From assembly GCF_001276715.1 (NCBI RefSeq), contig NZ_LIUQ01000061.1, positions 1-38,362 of the forward strand: a DNA stretch of 38,362 nucleotides, read 5' to 3'. The DNA comes from Planktothricoides sp. SR001. Its GTDB lineage: Bacteria; Cyanobacteriota; Cyanobacteriia; Cyanobacteriales; Laspinemataceae. Positions 32,090 through 38,362 of the stretch are shown here, one piece after another. A program made the position numbers and the translations under genes. The first letter of the stretch is position 1. Each line of letters opens with the position of its first letter. The notes below the pieces were generated by a model. It saw nothing but the letters and a program-made list of their open reading frames with translations. It had not been told where the DNA came from and did no database searches.

Positions 32090-33187
32090 ATGAAAAAATT
32101 AACCTGGAAAATTGGATTTGAAATCGAACTATTAGCCCCAAAGGGATTAAGTAGGCAAAGTTTAGCCCTGGCGATCGCCCATCAATATGGCGGAATTGTC
32201 CGGCGCTTTTTTCACCCCCAGTCGGAACCCAGTAAAGTTCCGGGAAATCCTGTATTTCATAACCTGACTCTGGGGTTTGAAGTAGTCAACCAACAAGGGC
32301 AATTAATTGCCCGTTGTGTCGATGATATCACCCTGCAAGAGGACTTAGAAAAAAGCTGCCCACCTTCACCCGGTTGGTATCGCATTGTTAGCGATGATTT
32401 GCGATTATTGCACTTAATCAAACAACAAGCAAATCCTGATGCTGAATTATCAGAAGTTTTGCTACCTATCGCTCAATTATTTGGCACAGAACTGACAGCA
32501 GGAACCGGGGGAATGTGCCGCGTCACCGATGAAATTGGTTCCCCCATTGCCATTGCTGCCCCTCTTCCCGGAGAAAGAGAACGCCCTTGTGAATTGATTA
32601 CTCCGCCCATTGAAACCGACCATTTTAATAAGCTGGAAACCTTATTAAAAATTGCCCACGATTTAGGCTTTACCATTCCCGCAGAAGCGGCAACTCATTT
32701 TCATTTTGATGCTACACCTTTATGTTCAACGCCAGTATTTAGTAATCTAGTTGATATATTGTGGCAACAGGGCGATCGCTTACGGACAGAAGTTGGCACC
32801 AATCCTAAATGCCGTCGTTTAGGCAAATGGCCAGATGAATTGATGAAATTAGTCAACACTCCCGGATTTAGAGAACTGTCTTGGGCAGAAGCTAAAATTC
32901 ATCTGAAAAAATTAAATCTTTCTAAGTATTGCGATTTTAATCTCAAAAATTTTATTTATGAAATTCCCGATAAAAATACCTTTGAAGCGAGAATATTTCC
33001 GGGGTGGATCGACCCAGAACCGATCGCCAATGCCGCAGGGTTAATGGAAAATATTTTATTTCAGGCGCTCGCGTACAGCGGCGCGGATGCGCCATCGCTG
33101 GTTCCGGGACTTCAGCAGCGGAGGCTTCAGTCGCGGGGGGCGAAAGCCAGCATTGCGGATTTGCTCCAAATAAATAATAACGAATAA
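32090..33187 (+). CDS. Amidoligase-family enzyme (glutamine-synthetase-like fold)
   Basis: The 365-residue protein matches the putative amidoligase (COOH-NH2 ligase) family, ATP-dependent enzymes thought to join carboxyl and amino groups. Visible motifs are WKIGFEIELLAPKG with the metal-binding E-x-E (residues 8-16), RPCELITPPIE, the His-rich EAATHFHFDATPL, and the late FEARIFPGW with E-x-R. ATG 32090 gives MKKLTWKIGFEIEL; TTG 32078 is rejected. The usual gamma-glutamylcyclotransferase partner is absent. The C-terminal part after about residue 325 (QALAYSGADAPSLVPGLQQR) is encoded by a GC-rich palindromic repeat insert at 33063-33145, so the last 40 residues may be recently acquired. Substrate unknown. 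Confidence 0.85.
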   Translation: MKKLTWKIGFEIELLAPKGLSRQSLALAIAHQYGGIVRRFFHPQSEPSKVPGNPVFHNLTLGFEVVNQQGQLIARCVDDITLQEDLEKSCPPSPGWYRIVSDDLRLLHLIKQQANPDAELSEVLLPIAQLFGTELTAGTGGMCRVTDEIGSPIAIAAPLPGERERPCELITPPIETDHFNKLETLLKIAHDLGFTIPAEAATHFHFDATPLCSTPVFSNLVDILWQQGDRLRTEVGTNPKCRRLGKWPDELMKLVNTPGFRELSWAEAKIHLKKLNLSKYCDFNLKNFIYEIPDKNTFEARIFPGWIDPEPIANAAGLMENILFQALAYSGADAPSLVPGLQQRRLQSRGAKASIADLLQINNNE

Positions 33188-33302
33188 TTAATAACCAAGA
33201 AATAAGAATATGAGATAAGATAGCAACCAGAAAAAATCATAAATCCTATAATTCAGAAAAAGTCTCTTAAAATAGAGAACTGCGCTGCCGGAGTAAACGA
33301 GA

Positions 33303-35312
33303 ATGACCAGTTTCAATCCTATTGCTTACCCTTCCATGTTTCAACTGGCGCGGGGCGGAAATTTTCGCGCGATCGCCTGTCTCATCAATAGCTACTTAGC
33401 CCCTTATGGCATCTATGTCCGAGCCCAACCCGTTCATGCCGGTTGCCTGCCGTTAAAAGTCGAGTTTGAATCCTTGCCCGACCAACCGGAACTGATCGGC
33501 GTAATGCGCGATCGCATCATTCAGTTCATCTGTCATCACCTGTGGCGACTCAACTCAGAAGTCATTGAAGGCGTGCGGATTGTCGGTTTATGGTCAGGCA
33601 ACGGACAGCCCAACGTGCTCTGGCATCAATCCGTGCGAATTGTCACCCCAGCCAACCGACGGCGACAAAAGCACCTGATCGCCTTGCAAGCCCAAGCCAG
33701 AAAATTACTTAATTTTAAAATTAATCGTTTATTTTTATTTACCGGGTTTTCTGTCGTCTCGTTTCTGATCGGCTTTTCCCTAGTCGCCTCTCAGCTTCAG
33801 CACAAGTCAGCCAGCAACCTAGATCGCCAAAACCCCAAATCACCGGTCTCCGTTGACCGTGCCGACGAAAGCAAAAACCAACGTAAAGATAACCAAGTAA
33901 AAGCGGCATTAGAAGAAGTCAAAGTCGTTCCACATACCGATGTCAAAAACCCATCTGACCCCACGGTGACAATGATGTTTGCCGGTGATGTCACCCTGGG
34001 TTACGCCTTCGAGGACTTAATCGGTCAAGACTATCAGTGGGCCTTTGATGCCATGCCGGAATATCGGGACGTAGATGTGGCAATGGTCAACTTAGAAGGA
34101 ACCCTGACCACCGCCGAAACGGAATACGAAAAAACCTTTAACTTTAAAGCCCACCCAGAACAAGTGGAGGTTTTAACTCATGGCGGGGTTGATATTGTCA
34201 ATTTAGCCAATAATCACGCAATGGACTATCTCGACACGGGCTTACAAGAAACTTTGGCCACCTTGGAACAAGCGGGAATTCATTCTGTGGGCGCGGGAAT
34301 GAACCTCACCGAAGCCCGACGGCCAGAAATTCTGGAAGTCAAAGGTCAACGAATTGCTTATTTTGGCTACTATACCGGGGAAGATCACCAGGCGACGGAC
34401 CATGCAGCGGGCACCAACCCAGCCTTAGAAGCCCGAATTGCTGAAGATATCCAAGCCATTCGCGATCAAGTGGATTGGATTATTGTGAATTTTCACTGGG
34501 GGGTAGAATTGTCCAACTATCCCGAAACTTGGCAGAGTAAATTGGCTCATTTCGCCATCGATCGCGGGGCTGATGTGGTGGTGGGTCATCATCCTCATGT
34601 GTTGCAAGGTTCAGAAATTTATCGCGGTCGTCCAATTGCCTATTCTTTAGGGAATTTTATTTTTGGTGGCAATGCTCGCAGCGATTACGATACCGCTGTG
34701 TTAAAGGTATCTGTCCGGGAAAAACAAATGAAGGTGGAATTTTTGCCGGTGGAAGTGCGGAAATATCAACCAAAAATCGTTCAAGGAGAACGGGGCGATC
34801 GCATTCTGGCAGAACTAGCCATGTTCTCCAATATCTTTGAGCAAGCGATGAGTTCCCCCATGATTTTGGATGCGAAATCATCCCAAGTTATTGCCGATCC
34901 AGAAAATTCCGTCTTTGCCTCCAACCTCACCAGCAGCGCAGAAAACATCCCCAATGCAGCGGGGAACAATCCAATCAACAATTCAACCATAGCCAAAACC
35001 CCTGATGGCGAAACCATTACATTTCCCCTCAACACCACTGATGAGACGGGCACTTTTGCACAAAGCTCCTTTACATCCGCACAAGACGGACTGGAAATTG
35101 CCATTCCCTCGGAACCGGAACCAGGAAAAACCCCAGCCACCTCCGATCCTGCTTTGACCAGCCCTGAACCGGAATCATCGAATTACCTGGCATTGGCTAC
35201 GGGGACAGCGGTTGCCATTGCCGTGGCTGCTGGTGCAGCGATCGCGACTAACAAAAAAAAGGGGGGACGCAAACCGATTCAACTGCCCCTATTGCCGAAT
35301 CTTCGTGGATAA
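33303..35312 (+). CDS. CapA-family metallophosphatase-like membrane protein
   Basis: The 669-residue protein has three parts. Residues 1-115 form an N-terminal domain seen in other cyanobacterial membrane proteins (AIACLINSYLAPYGIYVRAQ then LKVEFES). A transmembrane helix lies at about 141-165 (LFLFTGFSVVSFLIGFSLVA). Residues 220-500 are the CapA/PGA-synthesis domain of the metallophosphatase fold: MFAGDVTLGY, VNLEGTLTT, NLANNHAMDY, NFHWGVEL and VVGHHPHVLQG. A Thr/Pro-rich tail ends with a second hydrophobic segment (ALATGTAVAIAVAAGAAIA). The CapA domain should be outside the membrane. CapA acts in poly-gamma-glutamate capsule export in Bacillus; without capB/C nearby its role here is uncertain. 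ATG 33303 fits. Confidence 0.9.
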   Translation: MTSFNPIAYPSMFQLARGGNFRAIACLINSYLAPYGIYVRAQPVHAGCLPLKVEFESLPDQPELIGVMRDRIIQFICHHLWRLNSEVIEGVRIVGLWSGNGQPNVLWHQSVRIVTPANRRRQKHLIALQAQARKLLNFKINRLFLFTGFSVVSFLIGFSLVASQLQHKSASNLDRQNPKSPVSVDRADESKNQRKDNQVKAALEEVKVVPHTDVKNPSDPTVTMMFAGDVTLGYAFEDLIGQDYQWAFDAMPEYRDVDVAMVNLEGTLTTAETEYEKTFNFKAHPEQVEVLTHGGVDIVNLANNHAMDYLDTGLQETLATLEQAGIHSVGAGMNLTEARRPEILEVKGQRIAYFGYYTGEDHQATDHAAGTNPALEARIAEDIQAIRDQVDWIIVNFHWGVELSNYPETWQSKLAHFAIDRGADVVVGHHPHVLQGSEIYRGRPIAYSLGNFIFGGNARSDYDTAVLKVSVREKQMKVEFLPVEVRKYQPKIVQGERGDRILAELAMFSNIFEQAMSSPMILDAKSSQVIADPENSVFASNLTSSAENIPNAAGNNPINNSTIAKTPDGETITFPLNTTDETGTFAQSSFTSAQDGLEIAIPSEPEPGKTPATSDPALTSPEPESSNYLALATGTAVAIAVAAGAAIATNKKKGGRKPIQLPLLPNLRG

Positions 35313-35423
35313 TCGATCCTTGCCGTTGACGGTTCTGGATTAATTGTGTAATGCTCACGGTTGGCTAGTAAAAATAGCCAGCCGCAATTTTTTCATCATC
35401 CAATACCAATACAGACTTATCAA

Positions 35424-36293
35424 ATGTTTGCGATCGCTGCTGAACAAAAACAATATAAAACCTACAGTCTCATTGATCGTGACGCCAACGCCCTCGTAGA
35501 AGTTGTCCCCGAAAGGGGCGGCATCATCACCCGTTGGTGCATCAACGACACAGAAATCCTCTACCTTGATGCGGAAAGATTTGCCAGCCCAGAACTATCG
35601 GTCCGTGGGGGCATCCCCATCCTCTTCCCCATTTGCGGCAATTTGCCCGATAACACCTATATATATAAAGGCAAAAAATACAATCTCAAACAGCATGGGT
35701 TTGCCCGGGATCTGCCCTGGGAAATCACCGAACGCATGAGCAAAAATTTTGCGGGCATGACCATCACCCTAGTCAGCAACCCAGAAACCCTCAGACTATA
35801 CCCCTTTGACTTTCAACTGGCATTTACCTACATCCTCGAAGGCAACACCTTAACCATTCGCCAGAGTTACAGCAATTTCAGCAACCACCCGATGCCCTTT
35901 TCCTGCGGATTCCATCCCTACTTTGCCGTAGCGGACAAATCCCAGCTAAAAATTGACCTTCCCTCCAGTGAGTATATCGATCACATCACTCACACCAATC
36001 ACCCCTTCAATGGCACCTTTGACTTTAACCAGCCCGAAATAGATGTCGCCTTTCCTCAGTTAAGCGATCGGTCAGCCACCGTCACCGACCCCAGTCGGAA
36101 TTTGCAAATTACCTTAGAATATGACACCCCCTACTCTGCCTTAGTCTTTTGGACCATTCAAGGAAAAGACTACTATTGTTTGGAACCCTGGACTGGGCTG
36201 CGTAATGCATTAAATACAGGCGATCGGCTGATTCACCTAGAACCGGGCGGCACCTTTGAAACCGTCACCAAGCTAGTCGCCAAAATTTTTTAG
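35424..36293 (+). CDS. Aldose 1-epimerase-like protein
   Basis: The 289-residue galactose mutarotase-like protein contains VVPERGGIITRW, GGIPILFPICGNLPDN, KQHGFARDLPW, a central SCGFHPYFAV with the catalytic-type His, and the late HLEPGGTFE with the acidic residue expected of the active site. Such proteins interconvert anomers of sugars or hexose 6-phosphates (YeaD-like). The exact substrate cannot be inferred. ATG 35424 is chosen; the upstream frame from TTG 35361 would add 21 unstructured residues. It ends 66 bp before the tRNA gene. It is probably monocistronic after the CapA-like gene (111-bp gap). Confidence 0.88.
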   Translation: MFAIAAEQKQYKTYSLIDRDANALVEVVPERGGIITRWCINDTEILYLDAERFASPELSVRGGIPILFPICGNLPDNTYIYKGKKYNLKQHGFARDLPWEITERMSKNFAGMTITLVSNPETLRLYPFDFQLAFTYILEGNTLTIRQSYSNFSNHPMPFSCGFHPYFAVADKSQLKIDLPSSEYIDHITHTNHPFNGTFDFNQPEIDVAFPQLSDRSATVTDPSRNLQITLEYDTPYSALVFWTIQGKDYYCLEPWTGLRNALNTGDRLIHLEPGGTFETVTKLVAKIF

Positions 36294-36359
36294 CAAAACA
36301 CTTGCTTTTTCTCGCAGCCTGTGTTAAGTTAATTAAGGTGTGTTAAATAACACATCAAC

Positions 36360-36431
36360 GGGTCGCTAACTCAACGGTAGAGTACTCGGCTTTTAACCGA
36401 TTAGTTCCGGGTTCGAATCCCGGGCGACCCA
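36360..36431 (+). tRNA. tRNA-Lys (anticodon UUU)
   Basis: A complete 72-nt cloverleaf: acceptor GGGTCGC pairs with GCGACCC, discriminator A at 36431, D-arm with AACTCAACGGTAGAGT, anticodon loop CTTTTAA giving UUU, and T-arm CCGGGTTCGAATCCCGG. The anticodon stem has one C-U mismatch at its base. No CCA is encoded, as is usual in cyanobacteria. A short GTGTTAAATAACAC hairpin lies 10-25 bp upstream. Confidence 0.96.
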
Positions 36432-36800
36432 TTTTTAAAAGTGAATAGTGAATAGTGAATATTGAATAGTGAATAGTGAATATTGAATAGTGATACTTTT
36501 TTTGTAAGGGCGAATGGCCATTCGCCCCTACGACTTTTCACTTGTACGGGCGAATGGCCATTCGCCCCTACGACTTTTCACTTTCCCCAACCACCCACAG
36601 CCAAAGAATCCCTACCCAACAAACAACAAATAACCAATAACAAATAACAAATAATAAATATAGTAGCTATAGAATAAATCTAGCAAAAAAATCTTAGATA
36701 TAATTCGACATAATGTAAAAAATATCTTAAGATTGACCGTATATATTTAAACTTGTCCGAAAACCACTCGCTCACAACCAAGTAATCAGGAGGCTTATAT
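36432..36800. repeat. Intergenic with GTGAATA tandem repeat and paired palindromes
   Basis: At 36441-36493 there are about seven units of GTGAATA/TTGAATA. At 36504-36531 and 36544-36571 are two copies of the GGGCGAATGGCCATTCGCCC palindrome in 40-bp direct repeats with CGACTTTTCACTT. An AACAAATAACC ladder follows near 36619-36660. The fructose-bisphosphate aldolase promoter should lie within 36661-36790, but its boxes cannot be defined with confidence. Confidence 0.8.
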
Positions 36801-37880
36801 ATGGCGCTTGTACCTATGCGACTGCTGCTGGATCACGCGGCTGAAAACAACTATGGTATCCCTGCCTACAATGTCAACAATTTGGAACAAATCTTGGCAA
36901 TTATGAAGGCTGCGGATGCAACCAACAGCCCAGTAATTCTGCAAGCATCTCGTGGTGCTCGTTCCTACGCTGGTGAATACTTCCTACGTCATTTGATTCA
37001 GGGAGCAGTGGAAAGCTACCCCCACATTCCCATTGCCATGCACCAAGATCATGGTAATGCTCCTTCTACCTGCTACTCTGCCATTCGCCACGGTTTTACC
37101 AGTGTGATGATGGATGGTTCCTTGGAAGCTGATGCCAAAACTCCAGCCAGCTTTGAGTACAACGTCAGCGTCACCGCTGAAGTGGTAAAAGTTGCTCACT
37201 CTGTGGGTGTTAGCGTTGAAGGCGAACTGGGTTGCCTGGGTTCTCTGGAAACCGGCAAAGGTGATAAAGAAGATGGTCACGGGTTTGAAGGCACCCTCAG
37301 CCACGATCAACTGCTGACTGACCCCGATGAAGCGGTTCAGTTTGTGGAAGCCACCCAAGTGGATGCTCTGGCTGTCGCGATCGGCACCAGCCACGGTGCA
37401 TACAAATTCACCCGCAAACCCACTGGGGAAATTCTGGCCATCAGCCGGATCGAAGAAATCCACCGTCGTCTGCCCAATACTCACTTGGTGATGCACGGTT
37501 CTTCTTCTGTGCCTCAAGACCTGCTGGAACTGATCAACCAGTATGGTGGCAACATCCCCGAAACCTACGGTGTACCTATCGAAGAAATTCAAAAAGGTAT
37601 CCAAAGCGGTGTGCGGAAAGTGAACATTGACACCGACAACCGTTTAGCCATTACTGCGGCTATTCGTGAAGCGGCTGCCAAAGATCCTTCCAACTTTGAC
37701 CCCCGTCACTTCATGAAACCAGCCATGAAGTATATGCAAAAAGTTTGCGCCGATCGCTATGAAGCCTTTGGTTGCTCTGGCAACGGCACCAAGATCAAGC
37801 AAATGACTCTGGATGAGTTCGCCGCTAAATATGCCAAAGGTGAACTGACTGCCGTTTCCAAGAAAGTCGTAACCGTCTAA
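36801..37880 (+). CDS. fbaA: Class II fructose-bisphosphate aldolase (Calvin-cycle subtype)
   Basis: The 359-residue zinc enzyme cleaves and forms fructose 1,6-bisphosphate and, in cyanobacteria, sedoheptulose 1,7-bisphosphate, in the Calvin cycle and glycolysis. Start [19 protein letters not shown] is typical. Zinc and catalytic motifs are AMHQDHGN (with the catalytic Asp and zinc His), [30 protein letters not shown] and [14 protein letters not shown] 36801 has a strong AGGAGG nine bases upstream. Codon use is clearly optimised (many CTG, GGT, AAC, GAA), in line with high expression. A strong intrinsic terminator follows nine bases after the stop, so it is monocistronic. Confidence 0.97.
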   Translation: MALVPMRLLLDHAAENNYGIPAYNVNNLEQILAIMKAADATNSPVILQASRGARSYAGEYFLRHLIQGAVESYPHIPIAMHQDHGNAPSTCYSAIRHGFTSVMMDGSLEADAKTPASFEYNVSVTAEVVKVAHSVGVSVEGELGCLGSLETGKGDKEDGHGFEGTLSHDQLLTDPDEAVQFVEATQVDALAVAIGTSHGAYKFTRKPTGEILAISRIEEIHRRLPNTHLVMHGSSSVPQDLLELINQYGGNIPETYGVPIEEIQKGIQSGVRKVNIDTDNRLAITAAIREAAAKDPSNFDPRHFMKPAMKYMQKVCADRYEAFGCSGNGTKIKQMTLDEFAAKYAKGELTAVSKKVVTV

Positions 37881-37888
37881 TTTGGGAC

Positions 37889-37925
37889 AAAAAAACCCGG
37901 TTTCTTCAAGAAACCGGGTTTTTTG
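37889..37925 (+). terminator. Intrinsic terminator of fbaA built from a dispersed repeat
   Basis: AAAAAACCCGGTTTCTT (37890-37906) pairs with AAGAAACCGGGTTTTTT (37908-37924), giving a stem of about 16 bp and a T6 tract. It begins nine bases after the fbaA stop. It is a member of the AGAAACCCGGTTTCT repeat family seen across the window. Confidence 0.9.
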
Positions 37926-37983
37926 TTTGCTTCCCAAGACTAAGAAACCGGGTTTCTTATTTGCTTAAATTAGAGATAATTTT

Positions 37984-38045
37984 ACCACAGAACTCTGCCG
38001 GACACAGAGAGATATTTTTATTCGTGTCCGGCAGAGTTCTGTGGT
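37984..38045. repeat. Perfect inverted repeat with 22-bp arms
   Basis: Arms 37984-38005 and 38024-38045 are exactly complementary (ACCACAGAACTCTGCC with GGACAC at the loop side), around an 18-bp AT-rich loop. It sits between convergent genes (fbaA and the RTX-like gene). A copy of the ACAAAGGACACAAAG repeat adjoins it at 38047-38080. Confidence 0.95.
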
Positions 38046-38103
38046 GAAAATAAACCACAAAGGCACAAAGGACACAAAGAGAAGAAACCCGGTTTATAAA
38101 CAC

Positions 38104-38362
38104 CTACACCATTAACGTGAAATCAGCGCTATCAATCAAACTAACATCAACACCCGTTAATGTGGCTAACAATTCATTGCCACGGGCTATTAAAGTATTC
38201 CCATTACTGCCAGTAATACTTAACTGATCAAAGGTTAAACCAACGGCTAATCCAAGTAGGTCAATACCATTAGTAAAGTCCAGAATTGTATCAGAGCCAA
38301 AGCTAGATTGCAGGACAAAATAATCTTTGTCTGCATTACCAATTAGGGTATCATCGCCTTCA
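38104..38362 (-). CDS. C-terminal end of an RTX-like calcium-binding protein (partial)
   Basis: The 85 residues seen run off the right edge of the window. The sequence begins EGDDTLIGNADKDYFVLQSS and continues SDTILDFTNGIDLLGLAVGL, then ITGSNGNTLIARGNELLATL and ends DSADFTLMV before TAG 38104-38106. The G-D-D-T-L-I-G start is a degenerate hemolysin-type calcium-binding repeat, and the D.I.DF..G.D.L.L pattern is the common C-terminal module of cyanobacterial RTX proteins. Such C-termini carry the type I secretion signal, so the whole protein is probably secreted. Most of the gene, including any catalytic domain, lies outside the window. Confidence 0.85.
   Translation of the reverse strand, partial: EGDDTLIGNADKDYFVLQSSFGSDTILDFTNGIDLLGLAVGLTFDQLSITGSNGNTLIARGNELLATLTGVDVSLIDSADFTLMV

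Noticed and set aside
36984-37604. 206-residue minus-strand frame inside fbaA
   Set aside because: It is fully antisense to a well-conserved, codon-optimised aldolase gene; the biased codon use of fbaA opens the opposite frame.

Overview
The window is chromosomal DNA of a cyanobacterium, most likely a filamentous Oscillatoriales-type strain (genus not determinable here). The evidence is the dense scatter of GCGATCGC (HIP1) octamers, a Calvin-cycle-type class II fructose-bisphosphate aldolase, a PedR-like redox regulator, a DUF4168 protein, a DUF3368/UPF0175 toxin-antitoxin pair, and several families of short palindromic repeats typical of these genomes. No phage genes, transposase or CRISPR array were found.

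Layout. 1-4.7 kb (+): an accessory module with an actin/Hsp70-fold ATPase whose reading frame is interrupted, followed by a lipoprotein-start gene that appears to continue, after an A9 run, into a membrane-anchored coiled-coil protein with an acidic linker and an unknown C-terminal domain. 4.7-6.1 kb: a decayed small gene, a PIN-like toxin with its UPF0175 antitoxin, and palindromic repeats. 6.1-10.9 kb: housekeeping genes (hisS, a small conserved protein, PedR-like regulator, DUF4168 protein, fructokinase-like sugar kinase, CYTH triphosphatase). 11.0-14.5 kb (-): 1-Cys PrxQ-type peroxiredoxin, sodium/solute symporter and a secreted protein of unknown function. 15.0-18.3 kb (+): stand-alone receiver, a 1.1-kb gene-poor stretch with two related terminator-bearing units (candidate small RNAs), a methyltransferase, and a ROK sugar kinase running into a 17-copy 7-bp repeat. 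18.7-21.8 kb (-): Hsp20, YdcF-like membrane protein, cysteine desulfurase. 22.0-24.1 kb: a retropepsin-like protein followed by a cluster of decayed or orphan toxin-antitoxin genes bounded by repeat elements. 24.1-30.0 kb (-): a 1,960-residue protein with a WD40 propeller, about 15 tandem Ig-like domains and an unknown C-terminal region. 30.6-31.1 kb: remnant of a flavoprotein gene. 31.4-38.4 kb: secreted small protein, amidoligase-like enzyme, CapA-family protein, aldose-epimerase-like protein, tRNA-Lys(UUU), fructose-bisphosphate aldolase with a strong terminator, and the 3' end of an RTX-like protein.

Best candidates for undescribed biology: (1) the actin-like ATPase plus membrane coiled-coil module at the left end, where both genes carry frame breaks at notable positions; (2) the giant WD40-Ig protein, which has no visible export signal although Ig-like tandem arrays are usually extracellular, and whose Ig units are repeated almost identically at DNA level with a period near 1.07 kb; (3) the paired candidate small RNAs at 15.7-16.3 kb. 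All functional proposals for these are inference from sequence alone.
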